A DNA stretch of 64,000 bases, from the NCBI RefSeq assembly GCF_000166355.1, contig NC_014652.1:712001-776000 (forward strand). Direction: 5' to 3'. Each line of letters starts with the position of its first letter. The stretch's first letter is position 1. This document shows positions 26,760-35,930 of the stretch, in pieces. This DNA is from Caldicellulosiruptor hydrothermalis 108 (GTDB taxonomy: Bacteria > Bacillota > Thermoanaerobacteria > Caldicellulosiruptorales > Caldicellulosiruptoraceae). Position numbers and translations under genes: made by a program. The notes under the pieces are model-generated. The model was not told the DNA's origin, did no database searches, and worked only from the letters and a program-made list of their open reading frames with translations.

Positions 26760-27710
26760 ATGAGCATAGTTTGTTTTGGAGAAGCGCTTATTGATTTTTT
26801 GAACGTAGAAGGAAATTTGTTTGAAGCCAATATTGGGGGTGGACCTACTAATGTAGCAGGTGCTATTGCAAAGTGGGGTGGAAAAACTTTTCTTATTTCT
26901 AAAGTAGGGAACGATATGTTTGGAAGAATGATAAAAAATAAATTAGAAGAAATAGGGGTAGACGTGTCTGGACTAAAGATTACTGATCAATATTTTACTA
27001 CCCTTGCATTTGTAAAAGTTGACGAAAGAGGAGAAAGATCGTTTAGTTTTTCAAGAAAACATGGTGCAGATGTTTACATAACTCCGGATGAAATTGAAGA
27101 GGAAATAATAAAATCTTCAAAGATTCTCCACTTCAGCTCTTTATCTATGACACATAACACTAACAGAAAGACAACATTTCATATTTTGGAAATTGCAAAG
27201 AACAATGGATTATTAATTTCCTATGATCCAAATTTTAGAGAGCCGCTATGGGAAAGCAAAAACCTGGCAATAGATACAATCATGCTTCCTATCAAATTAG
27301 GTTACGTAGATATATTAAAAGTTTCCTTGGAAGAAGTAAATCTTTATGCTCTCTATCCAGAAGATTTTTACCAGATGATCAAAGATAAAGTAAAACTTCT
27401 ATTTGTTACAATGGGGGAAAAAGGAACTATTGTGTTTTGCGGTGGCAATAAAGAAAGAGTACCATCTATCGAGGTTACAGCTGTCGATACAACAGGATGT
27501 GGAGACTGTTTTATGGCTTTAATCTTGTTCGAAATTTGGAAAATAGGCACGTTAAAAGATATTTCGTTTGGAAAGTTAATAGAAATAACAAGAAAAGCGA
27601 ATGTTGCAGGAGCTCTTTGTGCAACAAAAAAAGGAGCCTTGCCAGCTGTTCCAGATTATAATGAGATTGAGAGGGTTCTTTCGAAACCTAATACAAATTT
27701 TGAAAGGTAA
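26760..27710 (+). CDS. PfkB/ribokinase family sugar kinase, candidate fuculose kinase
   Basis: About 316 residues; cytoplasmic ATP-dependent sugar kinase. It has the N-terminal FGEALIDF and IGGGPTNVAGAIAKWGG motif of fructokinase-like PfkB proteins and the C-terminal anion-hole motif DTTGCGDCF with catalytic Asp249 (GCGD rather than the common GAGD). The ATG at 26760 follows GGGAGGT; the earlier TTG lies before that site. It sits between the fucose binding-protein gene and alpha-L-fucosidase. The locus lacks an FGGY-type fucK, so a role in phosphorylating L-fuculose is inferred; fructose or another ketose is also possible. Confidence 0.88.
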   Translation: MSIVCFGEALIDFLNVEGNLFEANIGGGPTNVAGAIAKWGGKTFLISKVGNDMFGRMIKNKLEEIGVDVSGLKITDQYFTTLAFVKVDERGERSFSFSRKHGADVYITPDEIEEEIIKSSKILHFSSLSMTHNTNRKTTFHILEIAKNNGLLISYDPNFREPLWESKNLAIDTIMLPIKLGYVDILKVSLEEVNLYALYPEDFYQMIKDKVKLLFVTMGEKGTIVFCGGNKERVPSIEVTAVDTTGCGDCFMALILFEIWKIGTLKDISFGKLIEITRKANVAGALCATKKGALPAVPDYNEIERVLSKPNTNFER

Positions 27711-27734
27711 AATCAAAGAAGGAGTAGAAGAGAA

Positions 27735-29195
27735 ATGGAAAAAATCAATTTTAACATCCAAGAAGGTCCTTTTTCACCTACTTGGGAATCATTAAGACAA
27801 TTCAAATGCCCTCAATGGTTTTTGGATGCAAAGTTTGGAATTTGGGCGCACTGGGGACCTCAGAGTGTTCCAATGTATGGGGATTGGTATGCAAGAAATA
27901 TCTACAGAGAAGGAGAGCCACAATATTACTATCACTGGCGAAAATATGATCACCCTTCAAAGGTTGGTTACAAAGACATAGTTCAGATGTGGAAAGCCGA
28001 AAGGTTTAAGCCGGAGGAACTAATTGATCTGTATATCAAAGCAGGTGCAAGGTATTTTGTTGCTCAGGCTGTTCACCACGATAACTTTGATAACTGGAAT
28101 TCTCGGTACCATAGGTGGAATGCAGTAAATATGGGCCCGAAGAAAGATATTGTTGGAATGTGGTGCAAAGCCGCAAGGGAAAGAGGACTTCCGTTTGGTG
28201 TATCAGAACATCTGGCTGCAAGCTTTTCATGGTTTGCACCAAGTAAAGGGCATGACACAAAAGGATCATATAAAGGTATCCCATATGATGGAAATGATCC
28301 GGCCTATGAGGATTTTTATCATCCAAATAGGGACGAGTACGAATTGGAAAAACAGCATGGGAAGATTGTCAATTGGTACTCGCCCAATCCCCAGTGGCAT
28401 ATGAAATGGTTTTTAAGAATCAAAGATTTGATTGACCAATATGAACCAGACTTTTTATATACAGACGGCGGTGTTCCTTTTGGAGAAGTTGGACTCAATA
28501 TTGTCGCGCATCTTTACAATACAAGTGCAAAGAATCACGGTGGTATAAACCAAGCAGTGCACACTCAAAAAGACACAAACCCAGAAGTCTATAAAATTGG
28601 TGTTTTGGACATTGAACGTGGAGCAGCCGAAGATATTCTATCTCATCCATGGCAGACGGATACATGTTTAGGTGGCTGGTTTTATGATGTTAGAGCGGTT
28701 TATAAAACCCCGCAACAGGTAATTGAAATGCTTATTGATATTGTCAGCAAAGGTGGAAACCTTCTTTTGAATATTCCGCAAAAACCAGATGGCACGCTGG
28801 ATGATGAATGTCTTTATATTCTTGATGAGATTGCAAAATGGATGAGAGTAAATGGAGAAGGTATATATGGGACGCGTCCATGGAAAAGATATAGAGAAGG
28901 TCCGACAAAAGGGCAAGGTGGAGCTTTTCAGGAGAAAAAACTTGAGTGGACGCCAGAGGATTTTAGATTTACCCAAAAAGATGGAAAAATTTTTGCCTTT
29001 CAAATGAAGTATCCAGGGGACCACAAGGCAATCATCAAAAGTTTGGGATTATCAAGTGGTATTTTTGTAAAAAAAGTAAAACTTTTGGGATTTGAAGGTA
29101 AGCTTGAATTTGACCAGTTAGAAAACGCTTTGGTCATCAAATTGCCAGAAAAGTGGTATGACACAGGATATCCACATTGTTTTTGCATAGAGTGA
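27735..29195 (+). CDS. Alpha-L-fucosidase, GH29, cytoplasmic
   Basis: A 486-residue retaining glycosidase releasing L-fucose from imported glycans such as xyloglucan fragments. Family 29 landmarks: WFLDAKFGIWAHWGPQSVP near residue 28, FVAQAVHHDNFDNWNS near residue 113, GVSEHLAASFSWF, nucleophile Asp244 in FLYTDGG, and LLLNIPQKPDGTLD near residue 340. There is no signal peptide, so hydrolysis is intracellular. The gap from the kinase is 24 bp. It is the last gene of the fucose operon and feeds fucI directly. Confidence 0.95.
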   Translation: MEKINFNIQEGPFSPTWESLRQFKCPQWFLDAKFGIWAHWGPQSVPMYGDWYARNIYREGEPQYYYHWRKYDHPSKVGYKDIVQMWKAERFKPEELIDLYIKAGARYFVAQAVHHDNFDNWNSRYHRWNAVNMGPKKDIVGMWCKAARERGLPFGVSEHLAASFSWFAPSKGHDTKGSYKGIPYDGNDPAYEDFYHPNRDEYELEKQHGKIVNWYSPNPQWHMKWFLRIKDLIDQYEPDFLYTDGGVPFGEVGLNIVAHLYNTSAKNHGGINQAVHTQKDTNPEVYKIGVLDIERGAAEDILSHPWQTDTCLGGWFYDVRAVYKTPQQVIEMLIDIVSKGGNLLLNIPQKPDGTLDDECLYILDEIAKWMRVNGEGIYGTRPWKRYREGPTKGQGGAFQEKKLEWTPEDFRFTQKDGKIFAFQMKYPGDHKAIIKSLGLSSGIFVKKVKLLGFEGKLEFDQLENALVIKLPEKWYDTGYPHCFCIE

Positions 29196-29206
29196 AACTT
29201 CCTGTT

Positions 29207-29241
29207 CAGGGCTATTCCGTAAAGAAAGAGGAATAGCCCTG
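29207..29241. terminator. Terminator between convergent fucosidase and glycerate kinase genes
   Basis: A perfect 12-bp stem CAGGGCTATTCC/GGAATAGCCCTG with an 11-nt loop. It lies between convergent stops and may serve both strands. Confidence 0.7.
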
Positions 29242-29259
29242 ATGATTTTATCTGCTTTT

Positions 29260-30393
29260 TTAAAACTTTTTTGATCTTAAAATCAAATTCACAATGCTCT
29301 TTGTAGTTTCTTTAAGTAGTCGTGGTGCCTCCTTTAGGCATCTGTCGAGTGATGATGCCATATCAACAATAGAGAAAATTGAGGTTATACCTTCTTTTGT
29401 GTACTCTTCAAAAGGACAATCAATTGACCCTGAAATAACAATTACCATTTTGCCAAACTTTGCACCAAGTCTTGCAATTCCAATTGTAGATTTTCCAGAT
29501 AAGCTTTGCCTGTCAAATCTTCCTTCACCGGTGATGATAATATCTGCCGATTTGACGTGTTCTTCAGCGTTCGAAGCGCTTAGTATATAATCTATTCCCG
29601 AGACATACTGAGCGTTCAAAAAAGCCAAAAGTGCAAATCCCAAGCCCCCTGCAGCACCAGCTCCACTTGAGGTTGATAGGTCTTTTCCAAGATACTGTTT
29701 GGCGACATTTGCAAAATTTTTTAATCCTTCATCAAGAAGCTTTACAGCATTTTCATCTGCCCCTTTTTGAGGTGCAAACACATACGCTGCACCGTTTTCT
29801 CCGTACAATGGATTTGTAACATCGCACAGAACTGTAAATTTTACTTTGCGAACATCTTTCAAAAATTCTGAATCATCTATCTTTTTTATTTTAATCAAGT
29901 TTTCTCCGATTGGTTTTAACTCTTCTCCATTTTCATTCAAAAATTTCATTCCAAGCGCGCTCAGCATTCCTGTACCTGCATCATTTGTTGCAGAGCCGCC
30001 AATGCCAATGATGATTTCTTTAACTCCTTTTGAAATTGCGTATTTGATGAGTTCACCAACACCATATGTTGTTGTGTAAAGAGGATTTCTTTCTTCATCT
30101 TTTAAAAGAAGAAGACCTGAACATTCTGCCATTTCAATGATTGCTTTGTCTTCAAAAAATCCTATCCTGCTTTTGATCTTCCTAAAAAGAGGGTCATTTA
30201 CCTCAACCTGTTCTATTTTGGCACCAAAAATTTTAGATAGAGCTGTCAGGGTTCCTTCTCCACCGTCGGCAAGCGGAAGCTGAAAAACTTCTGCACCTTT
30301 GTCAACCTCAACAATAGCTTCTTTTATTATTTCGGATGCGACTAAAGCGTCAAACGATCCCTTATATTTATCCGGTGCAACCAAATATTTCAA
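29260..30393 (-). CDS. Glycerate kinase, GarK/GlxK family
   Basis: About 377 residues; phosphorylates D-glycerate to 2-phosphoglycerate. Family signatures: N-terminal APDKYKGSFDALVASE, LPLADGGEGTL, a GIGGSATNDAGTGMLSALG loop and ITGEGRFDRQSLSGKST near the C-terminus. A TTG start at 30393 (LKYLVAPDKYKG) is chosen because the AGGGGG ribosome binding site lies just upstream; the ATG at 30417 precedes that site. It is convergent with the fucose operon and divergent from rplM, apparently a single-gene unit. Confidence 0.93.
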   Translation of the reverse strand: MKYLVAPDKYKGSFDALVASEIIKEAIVEVDKGAEVFQLPLADGGEGTLTALSKIFGAKIEQVEVNDPLFRKIKSRIGFFEDKAIIEMAECSGLLLLKDEERNPLYTTTYGVGELIKYAISKGVKEIIIGIGGSATNDAGTGMLSALGMKFLNENGEELKPIGENLIKIKKIDDSEFLKDVRKVKFTVLCDVTNPLYGENGAAYVFAPQKGADENAVKLLDEGLKNFANVAKQYLGKDLSTSSGAGAAGGLGFALLAFLNAQYVSGIDYILSASNAEEHVKSADIIITGEGRFDRQSLSGKSTIGIARLGAKFGKMVIVISGSIDCPFEEYTKEGITSIFSIVDMASSLDRCLKEAPRLLKETTKSIVNLILRSKKF

Positions 30394-30497
30394 TAAGATT
30401 TCCCCCTTTCTTATCAATCAAGAGCTTACATTTATATTTTACCAAAATTTTTATCAGATGCTTTGTGTTTTTAGAGTAAAAATCCTTGTCCAAGCAA

Positions 30498-30526
30498 TTG
30501 ACATTGACAATATAATGTATTAGAAT
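30498..30526 (+). promoter_or_regulatory. Promoter of rplM-rpsI
   Basis: TTGACA 30498-30503, 17-bp spacer, TAGAAT 30521-30526. The leader to rplM is about 80 nt; such leaders often carry an L13 autoregulatory structure in Firmicutes, but none was clear enough to call. Confidence 0.7.
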
Positions 30527-30615
30527 ATTTTATGTTTTAAAATGAGGCCCCGAGTATGAGTTGATAATATAGATTTTCAGAAAACAAAATTTCAAAAGGA
30601 GTGTAGGGAGAAGCG

Positions 30616-31044
30616 ATGAAGACATACCTTGCAAAACCAAACGAGGTTCCAAAGAAGTGGTATGTTATTGATGCAACAGGAAAGCCGCTTGGAAGGCTTG
30701 CAGCTAAAATTGCTGTGATTTTGAGAGGCAAGCACAAACCGCAGTTTACTCCAAATGTTGACACTGGCGACTATGTTATTGTAATCAATGCTGAAAAGGT
30801 TGTGTTGACTGGCAAAAAGCTTGACAAGGATGGATACAGATATCATACAAAGTATCCAGGTGGACTCAAGTTCATACCATATCGCAGACTTCTTGAAAAG
30901 CATCCAGAGAAGGCAATTGAGATTGCGGTGCGCGGAATGCTTCCTAAAAATAGGCTGAGAGATAGGTTCATGAGAAAGCTCAAAGTTTACAGAGGACCAA
31001 ATCACCCACATGCAGCACAGAAGCCAGAAGTACTGGAAATATAG
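30616..31044 (+). CDS. rplM: 50S ribosomal protein L13
   Basis: 142 residues, normal length. Conserved features: [51 protein letters not shown], and [20 protein letters not shown] near the C-terminus. An early assembler of the large ribosomal subunit. The ATG is preceded by AGGAGTGTAGGGAG. It is 17 bp upstream of rpsI, the standard bacterial pair. Confidence 0.98.
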   Translation: MKTYLAKPNEVPKKWYVIDATGKPLGRLAAKIAVILRGKHKPQFTPNVDTGDYVIVINAEKVVLTGKKLDKDGYRYHTKYPGGLKFIPYRRLLEKHPEKAIEIAVRGMLPKNRLRDRFMRKLKVYRGPNHPHAAQKPEVLEI

Positions 31045-31061
31045 TTTTGTAAGGGGAGGAT

Positions 31062-31460
31062 ATGAAAGTGGCGCAGGTAAAATACTATGCAACTGGTAGA
31101 AGAAAAACTTCTGTTGCAAAGGTTTGGGTTTCACCTGGAAGTGGCAAAATTATTGTGAACGATAAGAACATGGAAGAGTATTTTCCTCTTGAGACATTGA
31201 GAATTATTGTAAAGCAGCCATTGACACTTACTGAAACGCTCAACAAATATGATGTGATTGCAAAGGTTAAAGGCGGCGGTCTTTCTGGTCAAGCGGGTGC
31301 AGTAAGACATGGAATTGCAAGAGCACTTGTGCTTGCTGACCCAACTTTAAGACCAGTTTTGAAAAAGGCAGGATTTCTTACAAGAGATCCACGTATGGTG
31401 GAGAGAAAGAAATACGGTCTCAAGAAAGCAAGAAGAGCACCCCAGTTCTCGAAAAGATAA
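31062..31460 (+). CDS. rpsI: 30S ribosomal protein S9
   Basis: 132 residues: [16 protein letters not shown] at the N-terminus, [19 protein letters not shown] in the middle, and the basic tail [16 protein letters not shown] that reaches the P-site tRNA in the ribosome. The ATG at 31062 follows GGGGAGG; GTG 31068 is a less likely start. A clear terminator follows. Confidence 0.98.
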   Translation: MKVAQVKYYATGRRKTSVAKVWVSPGSGKIIVNDKNMEEYFPLETLRIIVKQPLTLTETLNKYDVIAKVKGGGLSGQAGAVRHGIARALVLADPTLRPVLKKAGFLTRDPRMVERKKYGLKKARRAPQFSKR

Positions 31461-31472
31461 AAGAATTTTTGC

Positions 31473-31500
31473 AGCTCCTTTTTCCAAGGAGCTTTTATTT
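31473..31500 (+). terminator. Terminator of rplM-rpsI
   Basis: AGCTCCTT/AAGGAGCT, 5-nt loop, then TTTATTTTT. Confidence 0.88.
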
Positions 31501-31531
31501 TTGCAATTTAGAAGTTTTTCTCTTTCACCTA

Positions 31532-31560
31532 TTGACAATTTACAAAGAAGAGAATATAAT
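31532..31560 (+). promoter_or_regulatory. Promoter of amt-glnK
   Basis: TTGACA 31532-31537, 17-bp spacer, TATAAT 31555-31560. Confidence 0.8.
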
Positions 31561-31576
31561 AAAATTGTAATTGCCA

Positions 31577-31616
31577 ATGGGGGCATACCAAAAAAGGTAT
31601 GTCCCCATTTTGCATT
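31577..31616 (+). promoter_or_regulatory. Terminator-like hairpin in the amt leader
   Basis: ATGGGGGCATACC pairs with GGTATGTCCCCAT (13 bp, one G-U, loop of six A) and is followed by TTTGCATTTT. It begins about 10 nt after the expected transcription start, so most transcripts could end before amt. Candidate attenuator. Confidence 0.65.
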
Positions 31617-31661
31617 TTAGGCGGATATAGACTTTCAAAATAAAATTTGGGGGTGTTTTGG

Positions 31662-32882
31662 ATGAACTATGCTGATATTGTATGGGTTTTAATTTCAACT
31701 GCTTTGGTTATGCTGATGACACCAGCAGTAGGTCTTTTTTATGGTGGTATGGTCAGAAGAAAAAACCTTCTTTCCACAATTACCATGTCAGCACTGACTC
31801 TGGGACTTATCAGCATTGAATGGGTTTTGATTGGTTACAGCATGGCTTTTGGACCTGACAAGTTTGGACTGATTGGGAGCTTTGAGTGGGCAGGATTAAA
31901 AAATGTTGGATATAAGCCTAACCCTGACTATGCAGCAACAATCCCACACCTTTTGTTCATGGCATTTCAGATGATGTTTGCAGCAATTACTCCTGCACTT
32001 ATTGTAGGTGCTTATGTTGAGAGAATAAAATTTAGCAGTTATATACTTTTTACATTACTATGGTCAATATTTGTCTACAACCCTGTTGCACATTGGGTGT
32101 GGGCAAAAGGTGGATGGCTCAAAAACTTGGGAGCACTTGACTTTGCAGGAGGTACTGTTGTCCACATCACTGCAGGTAGTTCAGCTTTGGCACTGTCGCT
32201 TGTGCTAAGAAAAAGAAAGGACTTTGGCAAAGTTCAGATGGAGCCAAATAATATTCCTTTAACACTTGTTGGGGCGTTTTTGCTTTGGTTTGGCTGGTTC
32301 GGGTTCAACGGCGGTAGCAGCCTTGCTGCAAACGAGATTGGTGTCAACGCATTTGTTGTAACAAATATTGCTGCTGCATCAGCTGCAGTTTCTTGGATGA
32401 TTATAAGCTGGCTTTACAAAAAACCAAGCGCAATTGGAATTGCAACAGGTGCAGTGGTTGGGCTTGTTGCAATAACACCTGCATCAGGTTATGTAAACTC
32501 TCTTTCAGCAATTGTTATTGGTGCAGTTGCATCTATAATATCGTTCTACTGTATTAGACTTAGAGAAAGATTAGAACTTGATGAGACGTTAGATGTTTGG
32601 GCTTGCCACGGAATGGGTGGAACTTGGGGGGCGCTTGCAACAGGCATATTTGCAAGCAAGGCTGTAAATCCAGCAGGAAACGATGGGCTCTTGCTTGGAA
32701 ACTACAAGCTGTTTTTTGTTCAACTTATCTCGGTGTTAGTTGTTTGGGCATTTTCGTTTATTGTGACCATAATAACTTCAAAAGTGATTGACAGAACAGT
32801 TGGCTTGGCTGTGACATATGAAGAGGAGACTGTTGGTCTTGACATATCCCAGCATGGCGAAGAGGCTTATGGCGGAATTTAA
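31662..32882 (+). CDS. amt: Ammonium transporter
   Basis: About 406 residues with eleven hydrophobic segments. Amt/Mep/Rh landmarks: TPAVGLFYGGMVRRKN in TM1, FAAITPALIVGAYVER, the first pore His in NPVAHWVW, DFAGGTVVHITAG, and the second pore His in ACHGMGGTWG. Imports ammonium across the cytoplasmic membrane. The ATG at 31662 follows a GGGGGTG ribosome binding site; the upstream TTG abuts it. Paired with glnK 18 bp downstream, whose product normally blocks the channel when nitrogen is plentiful. Confidence 0.97.
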   Translation: MNYADIVWVLISTALVMLMTPAVGLFYGGMVRRKNLLSTITMSALTLGLISIEWVLIGYSMAFGPDKFGLIGSFEWAGLKNVGYKPNPDYAATIPHLLFMAFQMMFAAITPALIVGAYVERIKFSSYILFTLLWSIFVYNPVAHWVWAKGGWLKNLGALDFAGGTVVHITAGSSALALSLVLRKRKDFGKVQMEPNNIPLTLVGAFLLWFGWFGFNGGSSLAANEIGVNAFVVTNIAAASAAVSWMIISWLYKKPSAIGIATGAVVGLVAITPASGYVNSLSAIVIGAVASIISFYCIRLRERLELDETLDVWACHGMGGTWGALATGIFASKAVNPAGNDGLLLGNYKLFFVQLISVLVVWAFSFIVTIITSKVIDRTVGLAVTYEEETVGLDISQHGEEAYGGI

Positions 32883-32900
32883 TTTTGGGGGTGTTTTGAG

Positions 32901-33236
32901 ATGAAGAAAATAGAAGCCATCATAAGAGAGGAAAAGCTCAACGACCTCAAAGAGTGCCTTGAAAGAGAGGGCATATACGGAATGACAGTTATGAGAGTTA
33001 AAGGAAGAGGTATACAGCGCGGTATTACCTTGCAGTGGAGAGCCGGAAGCTACACTGTAGACCTTCTTCCAAAAGTGCTTGTGATGATTGTTGTGAGTGA
33101 TGAGAAGTTTGAAAAGGTGATTGACATTATTTTGGAGTGCTGTTCAACAGGAAATCCAGGGGATGGTAAGATTTTTGTATCAGAGGTAAGTGAGGTTATA
33201 AGAATTAGCAGCAAGGAAAGAAACGTGAGGCTGTGA
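32901..33236 (+). CDS. glnK: Nitrogen regulatory protein PII
   Basis: A 111-residue trimeric signal protein. Conserved: KKIEAIIREEKLNDLKECL, GMTVMRVKGRG, T-loop with uridylylation-site Tyr51 in AGSYTVDLLPK, and the C-terminal signature TGNPGDGKIFVSEVSEVIRI. It senses ATP/ADP and 2-oxoglutarate and docks on Amt. The ribosome binding region (TTTTGGGGGTGTTTTG) is nearly a copy of that of amt, which should give matched translation. Confidence 0.96.
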   Translation: MKKIEAIIREEKLNDLKECLEREGIYGMTVMRVKGRGIQRGITLQWRAGSYTVDLLPKVLVMIVVSDEKFEKVIDIILECCSTGNPGDGKIFVSEVSEVIRISSKERNVRL

Positions 33237-33256
33237 AATTCTCAGGTCTTAAAATC

Positions 33257-33326
33257 AAAAGGGCTACCTTGCTAAGAGGTTTGAAAATAAGACTTTTGAA
33301 GCAGGTAGCCCTTTTATTTTTTCGAA
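33257..33326. terminator. Terminator between glnK and glycosyltransferase
   Basis: AAAAGGGCTACCT (33257-33269) pairs with AGGTAGCCCTTTT (33303-33315) and is followed by ATTTTTT. The right arm overlaps the stop codon of the convergent gene. Confidence 0.7.
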
Positions 33327-34441
33327 AGTATGCTTTTATAAATCTCAAATTGCATCCTTGCCATATTTTCTGCAGAGAACCTTTCTCTTGCTTTTTTAGA
33401 AAGAAGTTGTCCAAACTCTTTGATGAGATCTTTATTTTGCAAAAGAATTTCTATCTTTTGAGCAAGCCCTTTATAATCTCCAACGTCAAATAAAAAACCA
33501 TTTTTCCCATCTTCAATTAGGTCTGGCACAGAACCTACTTTACTTGATATGCAACACTTTTCAAGTGCTGTTGCTTCTAAGATTGAATATGGGAATGTTT
33601 CAGAGTATGAACTGATGACATTTATATCTATGCTATTAAAAAAGTCATATGGATTTTTTATACTGCCAAGTAAAAACACCCTGTCGTTCAAATTGTATTC
33701 ATTTATCATTTGCTTTAAAAACTCCTTTTGAGGACCACTTCCACCAATTAAAAAAATGACATCAGGATATTTTTTAGCTATTATATTTGCAGCTTTTATA
33801 AATACATCCAAACCTTTTACCTTGTATAACCTGCTTAAGTTTCCTATAACTATTTTGGAATCAAATACTTTTCTGTCAAGAAACTTTGATAAGAACTCAT
33901 CCTTTTGCACATAATGTATCTCTTTTGAAAAATCAAAACCATTATACAAAAGAAAAATCCTATCTTCTCTTATCCCAAGCCCTTTTATCTTGTCAATTAG
34001 TGCAGAGCCCACAGAGACAAAATAGTCAAATCTTTTTAAAGCAAGTTTGTTCAGATATGAAAACACCACTCTCTTATAAAAAACATCTTGAAAATCTAAA
34101 TCAAAATCGCTATGTACTGTTGTGATAAATGGCTTGTTTTTGATTTTTCGTTTTAGAAACATTCCAATGAAATTTGCTCTTGCGCCGTGGCAATGAATTA
34201 TATCATAACCTTCAGCCTCAACAATATGCGCAATCTTGTCAACCACGCTTAAGTCAAATCGAGAAGATTGCTGAATAACATCTATATCAATTCCAGCATT
34301 TTTTACCTCTTCATAAAATTGTCCATACATGAAACATATAATTTTAAGACTGACAACATCTTTTAGCTTTGAACACAGGTTTATTATATGTGTCTTTGCT
34401 CCCCCTGTATCACCACCGCTTATAAGGTGCAGAACTTTCAT
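33314..34441 (-). CDS. Glycosyltransferase family 4
   Basis: 375 residues, GT-B fold. The N-terminal domain starts KVLHLISGGDTGGAKTHIINL; the C-terminal domain has NLSRLYKVKGLDVFIKA, IGGSGPQKEFLK and the donor-binding ETFPYSILEATALEKCCI motif. It transfers a sugar from a nucleotide donor, probably to a cell-surface polysaccharide or lipid carrier; donor and acceptor cannot be told. AGGAGGT lies upstream of the ATG. It is divergent from radA and stands alone, but a cell-wall polymer gene (36886) is 2.5 kb away. Confidence 0.9.
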   Translation of the reverse strand: MKVLHLISGGDTGGAKTHIINLCSKLKDVVSLKIICFMYGQFYEEVKNAGIDIDVIQQSSRFDLSVVDKIAHIVEAEGYDIIHCHGARANFIGMFLKRKIKNKPFITTVHSDFDLDFQDVFYKRVVFSYLNKLALKRFDYFVSVGSALIDKIKGLGIREDRIFLLYNGFDFSKEIHYVQKDEFLSKFLDRKVFDSKIVIGNLSRLYKVKGLDVFIKAANIIAKKYPDVIFLIGGSGPQKEFLKQMINEYNLNDRVFLLGSIKNPYDFFNSIDINVISSYSETFPYSILEATALEKCCISSKVGSVPDLIEDGKNGFLFDVGDYKGLAQKIEILLQNKDLIKEFGQLLSKKARERFSAENMARMQFEIYKSILSKK

Positions 34442-34570
34442 TTTAGAAAAACAGACCTCCTCAACTTAAATACCCTATCGATTAGATTATATCATAACTC
34501 TTTATAAATGTGTGAAAATATGATAAAAATATATCGTGTGGATTTGAAATGATTTTGAGGAGAATTTAAA

Positions 34571-35911
34571 ATGAAGATGAAAAGTGTTTATGTATGCCAG
34601 GAGTGCGGCTTTAAAACCTCAAAATGGCTTGGAAGATGTCCAAACTGTTCAAGCTGGGATACCTTTGTGCTTGAAAGAATAGACCAAAACAAAAAAGAAA
34701 CTATCTCTATTTCAAAAGAGAACTCAGCAGTATTAAAACTTTCTAATGTCAGCACAAAAGAAGAAAGATTTTTATCTGGCATAGAAGAGCTGGATACTGT
34801 CATTGGTGGCGGATTTGTAAAGGGAGAGCTTGTTTTGCTTGGTGGTGAGCCGGGGATTGGAAAGTCAACCCTGCTGTTGCAGGTTGCAAATATATTAAGT
34901 GGAAGAATGAAGGTTTTGTATGTATCAGGCGAGGAAGGAGCAAACCAGCTAAAAGTTCGAGCACAAAGGCTCAATATAGATGGAAACTTTGATGTTGTGT
35001 GTGAAACCAATTTTGATTTAGTAAAAAATATTATCTTAGAAACAAAACCAGAGTTTGTTATAATTGATTCTATCCAGACAATGTATATGCCAGAAAACCA
35101 GTCAGCACCTGGAAGTGTAACCCAGGTCAGAGATGTGACAATGCAGCTTTTGAAAATTGCAAAGACTTATAAAATCACAGCTGTAATTGTGGGGCATGTG
35201 ACAAAAGATGGTCTTATTGCAGGACCGAGGGTTTTAGAACACATGGTTGACTGTGTTTTGTATTTTGAAGGAGAGAGGTTTAACACCTATAGGGTAATCA
35301 GAGCTTACAAAAATAGATTTGGTCCTACAAACCAGCTTGGGATTTTTGAGATGACAGACGGTGGACTTGTTGAAGTAAAAAATCCTTCAAGCATTTTTTT
35401 AGAAAGCAGCTACAATGTTGAGGGTGTTGCTATTTATTCTGCAATAGAAGGAACAAGGTCTATTCTTTTAGAGATACAGGCCCTTACCACACCAACATCT
35501 TTTGGTACGCCAAGAAGAACAGTAACTGGAATTGATTATAACAGATGCGTGATGCTCTGTGCTGTGCTTGAAAAGAAGATTGGACTTGCGTTAAATAGTC
35601 AAGATATATATGTAAATGTCGCAGGTGGGTTTAAGGTTTCAGAGCCGGCAGCAGACCTTGCCATTGTGTGTGCAATAGCTTCAAGTTATAAAGGAATTCC
35701 TATTGGAGATACTGTATTAATAGGTGAAGTGGGTTTGACAGGCGAGATTAGAGCTGTGTCGAATATAGAAAAAAGATTGAATGAAGCAAAAAAGCTGGGG
35801 TTTAAAAGAGCTATCGTTCCAAAGAGAAATATGGAAAGAATTCAGACTGATAGCATGCTTGAAGTCTTTGGTATGTCAAATATAGAGGAAGTTTTGAATT
35901 TCATTTTTTAG
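34571..35911 (+). CDS. radA: DNA repair protein RadA
   Basis: 446 residues, normal size. Domains in order: N-terminal C4 zinc finger (CQECGFKTSKWLGRCPNC), RecA-like ATPase with Walker A GGEPGIGKST near residue 92, the RadA-specific KNRFG motif (AYKNRFGPTNQ) near residue 250, and a C-terminal Lon-like domain (NVAGGFKVSEPAADLAIVCAI). Functions in recombination intermediate processing and branch migration. The short 19-bp gap suggests cotranscription with the following QueG-like gene. Confidence 0.97.
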   Translation: MKMKSVYVCQECGFKTSKWLGRCPNCSSWDTFVLERIDQNKKETISISKENSAVLKLSNVSTKEERFLSGIEELDTVIGGGFVKGELVLLGGEPGIGKSTLLLQVANILSGRMKVLYVSGEEGANQLKVRAQRLNIDGNFDVVCETNFDLVKNIILETKPEFVIIDSIQTMYMPENQSAPGSVTQVRDVTMQLLKIAKTYKITAVIVGHVTKDGLIAGPRVLEHMVDCVLYFEGERFNTYRVIRAYKNRFGPTNQLGIFEMTDGGLVEVKNPSSIFLESSYNVEGVAIYSAIEGTRSILLEIQALTTPTSFGTPRRTVTGIDYNRCVMLCAVLEKKIGLALNSQDIYVNVAGGFKVSEPAADLAIVCAIASSYKGIPIGDTVLIGEVGLTGEIRAVSNIEKRLNEAKKLGFKRAIVPKRNMERIQTDSMLEVFGMSNIEEVLNFIF

Positions 35912-35930
35912 AAGAGAGAGTGGTTATAAA

